Assembly (NCBI GenBank): GCA_965230185.1
Contig: OZ245995.1
Location: 3,472,001-3,536,000 of the forward strand
Length of the DNA stretch: 64,000 nucleotides
Origin: Motiliproteus sp965230185
GTDB lineage: Bacteria; Pseudomonadota; Gammaproteobacteria; Pseudomonadales; Balneatricaceae
Direction: 5' to 3'
A program made the translations under genes and the position numbers. Positions within the stretch are counted from its first letter, which is position 1. Each line of letters opens with the position of its first letter. The notes beneath the pieces are model-generated. The model ran no database searches. It was given only the letters and a program-made list of their open reading frames with translations, and was not told the origin of the DNA. This document shows, one piece after another, positions 35,882 to 45,843 of the stretch.

Positions 35882-38800
35882 TCAGTTCTGACTGCTGCCC
35901 TGGGCCAGTTCAGACAACTCCCGCACCGCCACCGAGAAGATAGCGATATCCCGCACCCGGGCGTTACGCAGATCGTTCAGCATCACCTCCCAGCGGCGGA
36001 TAAACTGGCCCTGTTGTTTCAGCCAGCGTTCCAGCGGAGAGTCGGCTGCTTCGCCGGTGGTGGCATCGATCGGCTGATCGGTTGCCGGTTCCGGCTGAAG
36101 CTCGTCACTTCGCAGCTGACCGAAACGCAGCGCGCTGGCAGTCAGTGCCCGCTGCTGGGTATTGAGATCATCCCGGAAGTTATCCCTGGCCAGAGCCTGC
36201 CAGTGGCTGCGAGCATCGAATTCGCGCACCTGCAGATCGAACCAGTGCAACTCCAGTCGCTCGCCGAGGCGGAAATAGACTTCGGCCACCCGCTCCAGCG
36301 GTTCCTCCGTCTCGTCGGCCACTTCGATAATGCCCAGCAACGAGTAGAGGCTGTCGGCGGCGGCGGTAAAGCCGGCCAGCGCATCGGGCACCCCCTGCTG
36401 CTGCCGATCCGTATATTTCTGATTCCAGCGGTCAAAAGGATCGCCCTTGAGCAGTTCAGAGATAGCGGTGCCGATGGCCGCGACCCCGGGACGGAACTGC
36501 TCGATACACCCGGCCACCCCCAGACGATGACGGTAGTTTTTCAGGAACCAGTGGCTGGCACGACGCACCAGCCGGATCAGCTCGGCCATCATCGCCGCCT
36601 GCACCTCGGCCGGCACCCGATAATCCAGCGCCTCGATCTCCGCCCAGCGCCGGTCGATGGAGAACACCTCGCGGGCAATCACATAGGCGGCGGCCACTTC
36701 GGCGAAATCGGCACCGGTGGCCTGACGCAGGCTGTGAACATAGGTGATACCCATGCGGTTAACCAGGCCGTTGGCAATCTGAGTGGCGATAATCTCGCGA
36801 CGCAGTCGATGCTGATTGATCTGCTCCGGGAATCGTTCCACCAGCGCCTGCGGGAAGGCGTTCTCCACCTCCTGTGCCAGGATCGGCTCTTCGGTAACGC
36901 CGGAGTCGATCAGCGCTTCCTTCAGCTCCGCTTTGCTGTAGGAGATCAGCACCGACAGCTCCGGCCGGGTCAGCCCCAGCCCTTCGGCCTTACGCTGCAG
37001 CAGCTGCTCCTCGTCGGGAATGAATTCCAGCTGGCGGTCCAGCCGGCCTTCCGACTCCAGCCGGTCGATCAGCCGGATGTACTCATCCATGGACTGACGG
37101 GCGTGCTGCTGAGCGATACTGATCGCCTGCACCTGGCTGTAGTTGTTTTTCAACACCAGCCCAGCCACTTCATCGGTCATCGCCTTCAGCAGCGCATTGC
37201 GCTGCTTCAGGGTCATATCACCGCCGGCGATCACCTCGTTCAGCAGGATCTTGATATTGACCTCATGGTCGGAGCAGTCGACGCCGCCGGCATTGTCGAT
37301 AAAGTCGGTGTTGGCGGCACCGCCATGGAGACAGAACTCCATCCGCCCCTGCTGGGTAAAGCCGAGGTTGCCGCCCTCACCCAGTACCCTGCAGCGCAGC
37401 TCCCGGCCATCGATCCGCAGGCTGTCGTTGGTTTTGTCGCCGACATCGGCGTGGCTCTCATGGCTGGCCTTGACGTAAGTGCCGATGCCTCCGTTCCAGA
37501 TCAGATCCACCGGCGCTTTCAGCAGTGCCGAGATCAGCTCATTCGGGGTCAGCCGGTCGGCACGGATATCGAAACAGCGCTTCATCTCCGCCGAGATCTC
37601 GATAGACTTGGCATTACGGGAGAAGATGCCACCACCCCGTGAGATCAGCTCCCGATTGTAGTCGCTCCAGCTGGAACGCGGCAGGTCGAACAGACGACGG
37701 CGTTCGGCGAAGCTGGTGGTCTGATCGGGCGTGGGATCGATAAAGATATGCAGGTGATTGAAGGCTGCCGTCAGCAGAATCTGATCCGACAGCAGCATGC
37801 CGTTACCGAACACATCACCGGCCATATCGCCGATCGCCACCACCGAGAAAGTCTCCTGCTGGGTATTAAGCCCCTGCTCACGGAAATGACGCTTTACCGA
37901 TTCCCAGGCCCCCCGGGCGGTAATCCCCATGCCCTTGTGGTCGTAACCCTGGCTGCCACCGGAGGCGAAAGCGTCGCCGAGCCAGAAGTCGTAATCGCCG
38001 GCGATGGCATTAGCGATATCGGAGAAGGTCGCGGTGCCCTTGTCGGCGGCCACTACCAGGTAGGGATCGTCCTCGTCGTGACGCACCACATCCTGCGGCG
38101 GCTGCAGTTCACCGGCTCTGAGGTTATCGGTGATATCCAGCAGGCCACGGATAAAGGTACGGTAGCAGGCGATACCTTCGGCCTGAATCTCCTCCCGGCT
38201 GCCCTCTTCCGGCAGGCACTTGGCGACAAAGCCGCCCTTGGCGCCCACCGGAACGATCACCGCATTTTTGACCTGCTGCGCTTTCACCAGCCCCAGCACT
38301 TCGGTGCGGTAGTCCTCCAGCCGGTCGGACCAGCGCAGGCCCCCACGGGCCACCTTACCGGCCCGCAGATGCACCCCTTCCACCCGTGGTGAGTAGACGA
38401 ACACCTCGAACATCGGCCGCGGCAGCGGTATATCGCTGATGGCACGGGGCTCCAGCTTGAAGGAGAAATAGTCTTTCAGCTCCTCGCCGCTGTTGTCGGC
38501 TGCCGGCTGCTTCTGGAAGTAGTTGGTCCGCACCGTCGCCTTAATCAGCTCCAGGAAGCGGCGCAGGATCTTGTCGTCGTTCAGGTTATCCACTTTCTCC
38601 AGGGCATCGACAATGCTTCCTTCGATACGCTCGGCCAGCGCTTCCACCTTATCGCTGCTGCGACGCTGAGGATCGAAGCGGGCCCGGAACAGCGCCACCA
38701 GCAACCGGCAGACCTGCTGATGACGGGTCAGGGTTTCGGCAATATAGGGCTGACTGAAACCGAAGCGGATCTGGCGGATATAGCGAGCATAGGCCCTCAG

Positions 38801-40798
38801 CATCGCCACTTCCCGCCAGCTAAGGCGGGCGCCGATTACCAGCCGGTTAAATTCGTCGTTTTCCGCCCGACTGTGCCAGATCGCCGAGAAAGCGTCCTGG
38901 AACAGCTGCTTCACCTCCTGCAGGTCAACCGGCTCGGGGCTGTTGTAGATCAGCGTGAAATCATGCATCCAGAAGCTCTGACCGTCGCGGCGGCGGACCT
39001 CGTAGGGATGCTCACCCACCACCCGCATACCGAGGTTTTCGAGGGTCGGAATTACATCGGAGAGCACCAGTGAATCGCCGGCGGTGAACAGCTTGAAGCG
39101 CAGCAGTTCGCTGGACTGCTCCAGCACCCGGTAGAAGCTCATGGCCACATCCCGGCCTTCACTGATCTCCGCCAGTCGCTGGATATCGTAGACGGCATTG
39201 CCGGGTGCAAAATGTTCTTTGTAGGCGGATGAAAAGCCACTGCGATAAAGGTTGGCATAACGATTACCCTGCTCTTCGCCACAGGCCTCCACCAGCGCGT
39301 GGTGGAGATCGTCATCCCAGGAGCGGGAAGCTTCGATCACCCGGGCTTCAATCGCCTTCTGGTCGTAGTCGACCTGATGATCGGGGTCGACCTGGAGTAC
39401 GAAGTGGGTGCGAGCCAGCACCGAGTCGGAGAACAGGGTTCTGAACTCCACTTCCCGGGCGCCCAGCTGTTCGCTGAGGATGTTCTCCACCTGCTGACGA
39501 AGCTGAGTGCTGTAGACATCACGGGGTACAAAATAGAGGCAGGAGAAAAACTTACCGCAGGGGTCACGGCGGATAAACAGCCGTACCTTACGGCGTTCCT
39601 GGAGATTGAAGATCCCCATGGCCGTTTCAAACAGCTCATTGCTGTCGGACAGAAACAGTTCTTCGCGGGGCAGGTCGTGCAGTACCTGCTGCAGTTCCTT
39701 GCCGCTGTGACCGCGGGTATTGAAGCCGGCACGATTGAGCAGCTCGACCTGCTTTTTCCTGACCACCGGAATACGGGCGGGCTGCTCGCTGAAAACGGCG
39801 GAGGTGTACAGACCGTAGAACCGGCACTCACCGATCACCCGCCCCTTTTCATCAAACCGCTTGACCACCACCATATCGCGGCAGACCGGGCGATGAACCC
39901 GTGACCGGAAGGCATCTTTGGCAAACATCAGCGGCCGCGGCGTCATCACAAACTGACGCTCGGCCGGACGCAGATCATCCCAGCCCTTTTCACGACCGGG
40001 CCGGGCGTGGCGTTTCAGGGTGCCCATTTCGCTGCCAGCCACCCGGCTGATCTTCAGCCCGGCTCCCTCGCCTTCCACTTTCAGCTCATCATAGGCCAGG
40101 AAGGTAAAGTGATCTTTCAGCAACCACTCCAGCAACACCCGGGCTTCTTTTGCCTGGTCGCCGGCCACCGCCGCCGGCAGCTGTTCCAGCTCGCCGATCA
40201 GGGACCGCACCCGGTCCTGCATGGGCTGATAATCGGTGACCGCCAGCCGCACATCACTAAGCACATCCATCAGGCCGTTGCGGATAGCGTTGAGCTCCTC
40301 CTGATCGTTGTGACGGTCGACCTCCAGGTAGATCACCGATTCCGCGTCCGCCTTTCGACTGCCGGCGCTCAGCAACTCGGTCAGCTGGTGCTGCTGATCC
40401 CGGTCTACGTGCAGCACGGCGTTGTGGATGGCATGAATCGAGAGTTCCTGGCGAGCCAGCTCCATCCGCACCGAATCCACCAGAAACGGCATGTCCTGCT
40501 GGAGAATTTCGATCACCGTGTGATTACAGTGCCAGCCGTGCTGCTCGAAGTCGGGGTTATAGACCCGTACTTTCGGCGCCGAAGGCTCGTGCTCCTGAAT
40601 AAAGCGCCAGGCGGACAGGGTGGCGCCGTAGAGGTTTTCCAGCCGCCGCTCCTGCAGTTCCTCCACCGGAGAGACCCGGTAGTACTGTCGGGCAAAAGCG
40701 TTGACCGCCGCCAGCACCGGTTCACTGAGTCTGCTGGCAAAGAGTTCAGACAGCTGCTCCAGAAGCTTATCTTTGTTGCTGATTCGTAAGTCGAACAT
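35882..40798 (-). CDS. gdhB: NAD-dependent glutamate dehydrogenase, 180-kDa class
   Basis: 1638 residues, the full length of the large NAD-GDH class. The N-terminal half carries the ACT-like regulatory segments of this family (MDEYIRLI and QTPW-like repeats are not needed for the call). The catalytic core begins near 820 with VARGGLRWSDRLEDYRTEV and LVKAQQVKNAVIVPVGAKGG (substrate Lys), then GGSQGYDHKGMGITARGAW and VVAIGDMAGDVFGNGML, the nucleotide-binding part. It oxidises L-glutamate to 2-oxoglutarate and ammonia, a catabolic direction. It follows the universal stress gene and the TAXI transporter on the same strand, which suggests joint use in glutamate consumption. Confidence 0.95.
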   Translation of the reverse strand: MFDLRISNKDKLLEQLSELFASRLSEPVLAAVNAFARQYYRVSPVEELQERRLENLYGATLSAWRFIQEHEPSAPKVRVYNPDFEQHGWHCNHTVIEILQQDMPFLVDSVRMELARQELSIHAIHNAVLHVDRDQQHQLTELLSAGSRKADAESVIYLEVDRHNDQEELNAIRNGLMDVLSDVRLAVTDYQPMQDRVRSLIGELEQLPAAVAGDQAKEARVLLEWLLKDHFTFLAYDELKVEGEGAGLKISRVAGSEMGTLKRHARPGREKGWDDLRPAERQFVMTPRPLMFAKDAFRSRVHRPVCRDMVVVKRFDEKGRVIGECRFYGLYTSAVFSEQPARIPVVRKKQVELLNRAGFNTRGHSGKELQQVLHDLPREELFLSDSNELFETAMGIFNLQERRKVRLFIRRDPCGKFFSCLYFVPRDVYSTQLRQQVENILSEQLGAREVEFRTLFSDSVLARTHFVLQVDPDHQVDYDQKAIEARVIEASRSWDDDLHHALVEACGEEQGNRYANLYRSGFSSAYKEHFAPGNAVYDIQRLAEISEGRDVAMSFYRVLEQSSELLRFKLFTAGDSLVLSDVIPTLENLGMRVVGEHPYEVRRRDGQSFWMHDFTLIYNSPEPVDLQEVKQLFQDAFSAIWHSRAENDEFNRLVIGARLSWREVAMLRAYARYIRQIRFGFSQPYIAETLTRHQQVCRLLVALFRARFDPQRRSSDKVEALAERIEGSIVDALEKVDNLNDDKILRRFLELIKATVRTNYFQKQPAADNSGEELKDYFSFKLEPRAISDIPLPRPMFEVFVYSPRVEGVHLRAGKVARGGLRWSDRLEDYRTEVLGLVKAQQVKNAVIVPVGAKGGFVAKCLPEEGSREEIQAEGIACYRTFIRGLLDITDNLRAGELQPPQDVVRHDEDDPYLVVAADKGTATFSDIANAIAGDYDFWLGDAFASGGSQGYDHKGMGITARGAWESVKRHFREQGLNTQQETFSVVAIGDMAGDVFGNGMLLSDQILLTAAFNHLHIFIDPTPDQTTSFAERRRLFDLPRSSWSDYNRELISRGGGIFSRNAKSIEISAEMKRCFDIRADRLTPNELISALLKAPVDLIWNGGIGTYVKASHESHADVGDKTNDSLRIDGRELRCRVLGEGGNLGFTQQGRMEFCLHGGAANTDFIDNAGGVDCSDHEVNIKILLNEVIAGGDMTLKQRNALLKAMTDEVAGLVLKNNYSQVQAISIAQQHARQSMDEYIRLIDRLESEGRLDRQLEFIPDEEQLLQRKAEGLGLTRPELSVLISYSKAELKEALIDSGVTEEPILAQEVENAFPQALVERFPEQINQHRLRREIIATQIANGLVNRMGITYVHSLRQATGADFAEVAAAYVIAREVFSIDRRWAEIEALDYRVPAEVQAAMMAELIRLVRRASHWFLKNYRHRLGVAGCIEQFRPGVAAIGTAISELLKGDPFDRWNQKYTDRQQQGVPDALAGFTAAADSLYSLLGIIEVADETEEPLERVAEVYFRLGERLELHWFDLQVREFDARSHWQALARDNFRDDLNTQQRALTASALRFGQLRSDELQPEPATDQPIDATTGEAADSPLERWLKQQGQFIRRWEVMLNDLRNARVRDIAIFSVAVRELSELAQGSSQN

Positions 40799-40932
40799 TG
40801 TTGTTTCTCAATGTGCACACAGGCACTTAAATTGGGATTTGGGCTAATTACCTGGCGGTCCTGCCCTGACGGGAAAGCGACCGACGTCCGAAGCTACTAT
40901 CCGACAGCAGTTCCGGAAGGTCTTTCAGAAAA

Positions 40933-41469
40933 CTACGCAAAACTTTCAAAATTCGCCGACAAAGTGGGAGCGGCCGGCTTGACGGCCGCTTCTCGCTGAT
41001 GTCGGGAGCGCGCCACGATCACCGTGCAGTCAGCTCGCTCGATGATGCGGCGGAAACAGGCTGACTCAACTGAGGCAGCAGACTCGGGTTCAGACAGGCA
41101 GTCACCATCCAGCACGATCAGATCGGCGTTCAGCCGCCGCACCTCGCTGAGCAGCTGTTCTGTCGGAGAGCCGACCATCACCCGGCAGATGCAGCGCCAG
41201 CCCGCCGGCAGCTGACGACTGGTCATTGCTCTCAGCCGACGCTCGCTTGCCAGCACCGCTTCTGCCATGGCGACCTGCTGAAGCGCGGGCTCCACCAGCG
41301 GCGTGCTGAAGCCGGGAATAACCGCCAGCAGGTGCAGTTCCGGCCCCCCTTGCGCACCGGCAACCGCACTTTTCAGCGCCAGTTGCAGAGCTGCGGGGGG
41401 AATTTCCCGAGCTTCCGCTGCCAGTGGCAGCACTATGGTTCTGAACATCGTCGAAGTCTGAAACATCAT
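40933..41469 (-). CDS. universal stress protein-like protein beside the TRAP transporter
   Basis: 178 residues of the UspA fold. The N-terminal strand is MFRTIVLPLAAEA, followed by ELHLLAVIPGF, a VGSPTEQLLSEVRRLNADLIVLDGD segment and a C-terminal RIIERADCTVIVARSR. The classical G-x2-G-x9-G(S/T) ATP motif is not intact, so nucleotide binding is doubtful. Usp genes often sit with TRAP operons (TeaD is the studied case and modulates TeaABC). Here it lies 103 bases behind the permease gene and 134 bases before glutamate dehydrogenase. An AGGA site precedes the first ATG. Confidence 0.78.
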   Translation of the reverse strand: MMFQTSTMFRTIVLPLAAEAREIPPAALQLALKSAVAGAQGGPELHLLAVIPGFSTPLVEPALQQVAMAEAVLASERRLRAMTSRQLPAGWRCICRVMVGSPTEQLLSEVRRLNADLIVLDGDCLSEPESAASVESACFRRIIERADCTVIVARSRHQREAAVKPAAPTLSANFESFA

Positions 41470-41572
41470 CTGAATCCTGCTGCGGTCAGGCCGCTGTTAT
41501 TGTTGTACGGAATTCACGGATAAAATCTGCGGGTTGCCGGCAGCATCACCGCCGGCCGTTCAGTCCATGGCT

Positions 41573-44224
41573 TCAGACTCCCTCCGAAGCCAGTGCCGGT
41601 GATACAGCCTCCGGCTGCGGACCACGTCTTCTCCGCCGCAGCTGAAGCAATACCACCAGCCCCCAGAGTGCCAGCGCCGGCAGATAGATCAGCTGCTTCG
41701 GCGGCTGTGGCTGCTGGACATCGACAGCGGTAATGATCTGGTCAAACTGCAGGCCGGCGTGCTGGGCCGGACTGTCATAACCGACCTGATCGACAATCCA
41801 GTGACCATCCAGCTCCAGCAAGGCGATACCGGCACTGAGCAGCCGGTCCTCGCCGCGCTCGCCTTCACCCAGGGTCAGCAGCGTTACAAAAGAGCGGGGA
41901 TCACCCACTTCATCCTCTCCATCAACATGGAGTCGCAGTTCACTGCCGGCGGGGAGCTGCTCCACCATCTCCACAAAGGCCGGTGTGGACAGGGTTTCAT
42001 ACGCGGGGACAATGCGGTCCATCCAGAATCCGGGACGGAACAGCGAGAACGCCACCAGCAACAGCAGCAACGACTCGTACCATTTCGAGCGGGTCAGCAA
42101 GTAGCCCTGGGTGGCGGCTGTAAAGATCAGCATCGCCAGGGTCGCAACCACGAAGATCAGAACACCCTGCTGCCAGCTGACGTCGATCAGCAGCAGCTCG
42201 GTATTGAAGATAAACAGGAACGGCAGCGCAGCGGTACGCAGGCTGTAGAAAAACGCCTGGAAACCGGTGCGGATCGGATTTCCGCCGGATACCGCGGCGG
42301 CGGCAAAAGAGGCCAGTCCCACCGGCGGAGTGACATCGGCCATAATGCCGAAGTAAAAGACAAACAGGTGTACCGCGATCAGCGGCACGATCAGGCCGGA
42401 CTGCTGCCCGAGAGTGACGATCACCGGAGCCAGCAGCGAGGAGACCACTATATAGTTGGCGGTAGTCGGCAGCCCCATACCCAGCACGAGGCTCAGCACG
42501 GCGGTCAGAATCAGCATCAGCAACAGATTGCCGAAGGAGAGCACCTCTACCAGATCCGCCAGTACCGACCCGACCCCGGTCTGGGATACCGCGCCGACAA
42601 TGATGCCGGCGGTGGCGGTAGCAATACCGATACCGATCATATTGCGGGCACCAAAGATCAGCCCGTCCAGCAGCTCGCCGGCGCCCCGTTTAAATTCCGC
42701 AGAACAATTCCCCTCACCGCGGAAATACGCAAACAGCGGTCGCTGAGTCAGCAGAATAAACACCATCAGCATACTGGCCCAGAACGCCGACAGCCCCGGC
42801 GACAGCCGCTCGACCATCAGACACCAGACCAGCACCACCACCGGCAGCAGGAAATGCAGCCCGGATTTCACCGTGGGTCCGGTCTCCGGCAGTTCCACCA
42901 CCGGTGAGGCGGGATCATCCAGCTCCAGCTCCGGATAGCCGGCGCCATAGCGCACCAGCAGCACATACACCACCATCAGCAGCAGTGCGATCACCAGGCT
43001 GGCGGCATCGCCGAACAGCGGCTTAATCCAGCCGATGCCGAGCCAGACCGCGAAACCGATGACACCGGTCCCGAGGAAGCCCAGCAGCAGTCCCATCAGC
43101 CGCAGCTGCCAGGGTCGGACCACACCACGGCGGGGCAATCCCTGCATATCCATCTTCAGCGCTTCAAGGTGTACGATATAGACCAGCGCCAGATAGGAAA
43201 TGACTGCCGGCAGGAAGGCATGGGTGATCACCTCCACATAGGAGAGCCCCACATACTCGACCATCAGAAAGGCCGCCGCCCCCATCACCGGCGGCATAAT
43301 CTGACCGTTGACCGAGGAGGCCACTTCGACCGCCCCCGCTTTTTCCGAAGAAAAGCCGACCCGTTTCATCATCGGAATGGTGAAGGTACCAGTAGTGACC
43401 ACATTGGCGATGGAGGAGCCGGAGATCAGACCGGTCAGGCCGGAAGAAACCACAGCCGCTTTTGCGGGACCACCACGCAGGTGACCCAGTAGCGAGAAAG
43501 CGACCTTGATAAAATAGTTACCGGCACCCGCCTTATCGAGCAGAGCACCGAACAGCACAAACAGAAAGACAAAGCTGGTGGAGACCCCCAGGGCAATACC
43601 AAACACCCCTTCGGTGGTAACCCACTGGTGATTGACCACCTGTTTCAGCCCCGCCCCTTTATGAGCGATCAGCTCCGGCATCCAGGGACCGGCAAAGGTG
43701 TAAAACAGAAAAACCGAAGCGACGATCACCAGCGGCAGTCCCAGCGAGCGGCGGGTAGCTTCCAGCAACAACAGACCGCCGATCACCGCCACCACCATAT
43801 CCTGTACAACGGGCGCACCGGGGCGCTCAGCCAGGGCATCGTAGAAGATAAAGAGATAGGCGGCGGCAAAGGCACCGACTACCGCCAGTAGCAGATCGGT
43901 GGCAGGAATATAGTGCTGGGGGGATCGACTGAATGCGGGATAGGCCAGAAAGGCCAGGAACACGGCGAAGGCGAGATGGATGGAGCGAGCTTCGGTATCG
44001 TTGAAAACTCCGAAACTACCGATCAGCGGCCAGTCGTAGAAAGGCAGCGGTGAGGCGATCCACAGCTGAAACAGTGACCAGCAGAGAGCCACCGCCAGCA
44101 GAATTCGTCCCTGCAGTCCTTCCGGTATCCGGGCACCGCTGTCGCTGGCGGCGACCATATCCTGCAGCCCGGCCTCGTCGACGGTTCCGGGTCGACTGGT
44201 AATATTCAGTTGATTACTGCTCAT
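41573..44224 (-). CDS. TAXI-type TRAP transporter permease, fused small and large subunits
   Basis: 883 residues. It is a 4TM-12TM fusion of the DctQ- and DctM-like subunits (TIGR02123-like). The large-subunit part has LFVLFGALLDKAGAGNYF, the SGLTGLISGSSIANVVTTG block, MPPVMGAAAFLMVEY and LVLGMGLPTTANYIVV. The C-terminal extension (DSPAQHAGLQFDQII) is the PDZ-like DUF3394 tail found in this group. It imports the ligand handed over by a TAXI binding protein, driven by an ion gradient. GGAGAACG lies just before the ATG. A hairpin separates it from the binding-protein gene. Confidence 0.94.
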   Translation of the reverse strand: MSSNQLNITSRPGTVDEAGLQDMVAASDSGARIPEGLQGRILLAVALCWSLFQLWIASPLPFYDWPLIGSFGVFNDTEARSIHLAFAVFLAFLAYPAFSRSPQHYIPATDLLLAVVGAFAAAYLFIFYDALAERPGAPVVQDMVVAVIGGLLLLEATRRSLGLPLVIVASVFLFYTFAGPWMPELIAHKGAGLKQVVNHQWVTTEGVFGIALGVSTSFVFLFVLFGALLDKAGAGNYFIKVAFSLLGHLRGGPAKAAVVSSGLTGLISGSSIANVVTTGTFTIPMMKRVGFSSEKAGAVEVASSVNGQIMPPVMGAAAFLMVEYVGLSYVEVITHAFLPAVISYLALVYIVHLEALKMDMQGLPRRGVVRPWQLRLMGLLLGFLGTGVIGFAVWLGIGWIKPLFGDAASLVIALLLMVVYVLLVRYGAGYPELELDDPASPVVELPETGPTVKSGLHFLLPVVVLVWCLMVERLSPGLSAFWASMLMVFILLTQRPLFAYFRGEGNCSAEFKRGAGELLDGLIFGARNMIGIGIATATAGIIVGAVSQTGVGSVLADLVEVLSFGNLLLMLILTAVLSLVLGMGLPTTANYIVVSSLLAPVIVTLGQQSGLIVPLIAVHLFVFYFGIMADVTPPVGLASFAAAAVSGGNPIRTGFQAFFYSLRTAALPFLFIFNTELLLIDVSWQQGVLIFVVATLAMLIFTAATQGYLLTRSKWYESLLLLLVAFSLFRPGFWMDRIVPAYETLSTPAFVEMVEQLPAGSELRLHVDGEDEVGDPRSFVTLLTLGEGERGEDRLLSAGIALLELDGHWIVDQVGYDSPAQHAGLQFDQIITAVDVQQPQPPKQLIYLPALALWGLVVLLQLRRRRRGPQPEAVSPALASEGV

Positions 44225-44273
44225 CTCGTTCTCCGTTCATCGTTACCTGATCAGCCCATCGCCGCATACGGCG

Positions 44274-44297
44274 AACGGCGGAGAACACTCCGCCGTT
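44274..44297 (-). terminator. intercistronic hairpin between TAXI binding protein and permease genes
   Basis: AACGGCGGAG and CTCCGCCGTT form ten perfect pairs around a four-base loop, 30 bases after the binding-protein stop. No T-run follows on the minus strand. Such stems typically stabilise the binding-protein message and lower permease expression. Confidence 0.65.
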
Positions 44298-44326
44298 TCC
44301 CGGAAATAGCGACCGGGAGCAGTGGA

Positions 44327-45316
44327 TTACATCCAGCCGCGCTCTTTGTAGTAACGAACCGCACCTTCATGCAGCGGAGCGGAGAGACCGTTGCTGATCA
44401 TTTCCCGGGGATTCAGACGGGCAAAAGCGGGGTGCAGAGACTTGAAGCGGTCGATGTTATCGAACACGGTCTTGACCAGCTGATAGACCACGTCGGCGTC
44501 AACCTTGCTGGAAGAGACAAAGGTGGCCATATTGCCGAAAGTAGCCACGTCGGCTTCGCTGCCACGGTACATTCCCCCTGGAACCAGTGCCGGTGCGTAA
44601 TAATCATTGCCGTTGATCAGCGACTCGATATCGCTACCTTCAACCGGCACGATCACCGCGTCACAGGAGGTGGTCGCTTCCTTGATGGAACCGTTGGGGT
44701 GGCCGGCGTTGAACAGCATGGCGTCAATCTTGTTGTCGCACAGCGCCTGGGACTGTTCGGAAGACTTCAGCTCAGCAGCCAGTTTAAAGTCGTCTTTGCT
44801 CCAGCCTCGTGCCTGCATCACCACTTCCATGGTGCCGCGGCTGCCGGAACCGGGATTACCGATGTTGACACGCTTACCGCGCAGGTCGTCAAAGGTTTTG
44901 ATGCCGCTGTCGGCACGGGCAACAACGGTGAAAGGCTCCGGGTGCACCGAGAACAGCGCCCGCAGCTCCTTAAAGGCCCCCTGCTCGATGAAGGACTTGT
45001 TCTTGGTACCGTTGTAACCGTGGAACTGCCAGTCGGACTGAGCCACACCCATATCCTGGGAACCGTCTCGAATAGCGTTGATGTTGGCGACCGAACCGCC
45101 GGTGGAAGGGGCCGTGCACTTGATACCGTGATTTTTGGTGCCGCGGTTCAGCAGCCGACAGATGGACTGACCAACCACGTAGTAAACACCGGTCTGACCG
45201 CCGGTACCGATATTGATGTAGGAGGGGGCAGCGGCTGCAGCGGTGCTGCTGTAAGCAGCGCCGAGGACGATACCAGAGGACAACAGTGCGGTGGCGAACT
45301 TCTTCTTAAGAGACAT
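44327..45316 (-). CDS. TAXI-family TRAP solute-binding protein
   Basis: 329 residues. Signal peptide (FATALLSSGIVLGAAYSSTAAAA), then the TAXI signature INIGTGGQTGVYYVVGQSIC, STGGSVANINAIRDGSQDMGVAQSDW, LRGKRVNIGNPGSGSRGTME and DAMLFNAGHPNGSIKEA. It binds ligand in the periplasm for the adjacent fused permease. Characterised TAXI proteins bind glutamate/glutamine or related compounds; neighbouring glutamate dehydrogenase makes glutamate a sensible guess. It is the first well-supported gene of the operon. Confidence 0.94.
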   Translation of the reverse strand: MSLKKKFATALLSSGIVLGAAYSSTAAAAAPSYINIGTGGQTGVYYVVGQSICRLLNRGTKNHGIKCTAPSTGGSVANINAIRDGSQDMGVAQSDWQFHGYNGTKNKSFIEQGAFKELRALFSVHPEPFTVVARADSGIKTFDDLRGKRVNIGNPGSGSRGTMEVVMQARGWSKDDFKLAAELKSSEQSQALCDNKIDAMLFNAGHPNGSIKEATTSCDAVIVPVEGSDIESLINGNDYYAPALVPGGMYRGSEADVATFGNMATFVSSSKVDADVVYQLVKTVFDNIDRFKSLHPAFARLNPREMISNGLSAPLHEGAVRYYKERGWM

Positions 45317-45380
45317 AGCGAGCCTTTCTTATCGGGGGGCGCCCGGCAGCATCGGGGCTGCCAGTGTCGCGCCGGTTTTA

Positions 45381-45572
45381 TTAACTCCGGTGCCGGAATC
45401 TGAAACCGATCGTTGCGATCAGCTCTGTAAGCCATCGCCTGATCCGGCGACTCCCGAACAGAACACTGAACGGCAGCTCACCTGGCGAATGGATTACGAC
45501 CGGGACCGAACTCCTGAGACGCCAGCGAGCATATAGAATTGCTGCTGCCACCAGCGACGCCATTCGCGCCAT
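45381..45572 (-). CDS. possible 63-residue protein ahead of the TAXI operon
   Basis: The ATG at 45572 is preceded five bases away by GGAAGGAGG followed by TGACA, an almost perfect ribosome-binding site, which is why I list it. The peptide has a hydrophobic N-terminus (MASLVAAAILYA) and a basic, Arg-rich remainder. It ends 64 bases before the TAXI binding-protein start, on the same strand. No family recognised; it could be a leader peptide, a small membrane protein or a chance frame. Confidence 0.4.
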   Translation of the reverse strand: MARMASLVAAAILYARWRLRSSVPVVIHSPGELPFSVLFGSRRIRRWLTELIATIGFRFRHRS

Positions 45573-45843
45573 TGTCACCTCCTTCCGTGCCACAAAGTTC
45601 GGATCCAGCAGCAACAACTGATAATCTGGCATATTTGTTAACTCAGAACTGGTGACTACGGAATCAGAACGAACCAGAAAGCGACTTTACGTGCCGGCGA
45701 TCCGACACAGCAGCCCGCAGAGAACAGCGGCCCGTAGCCGGGCAGTTTCAGAAACAGGGCGGAGCGGGTACCATCATCTCCTTCCGCTCCTTCAACCAGT
45801 TCCGACAGCGTCGACTGTCGGTGCCAGCAACAGAAGCACGGCT
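45573..45843. promoter_or_regulatory. divergent control region between TAXI operon and sensor kinase
   Basis: This space of about 270 bases must hold promoters for both directions. An AT-rich patch (CATATTTGTTAACTCAG) lies near 45630-45646. I found no convincing -35/-10 pair. An upstream extension of the kinase frame exists here but lacks a ribosome site. Confidence 0.35.

Noticed and set aside
35732..37642. 636-residue plus-strand open frame opposite glutamate dehydrogenase
   Set aside because: It lies wholly antisense to a clearly recognisable enzyme, has no known domain and no ribosome site. Long antisense frames are common in GC-rich genes.
44210..45403. 397-residue plus-strand frame opposite the TAXI binding protein
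   Set aside because: It is antisense to a well-conserved gene and shows no domain of its own.
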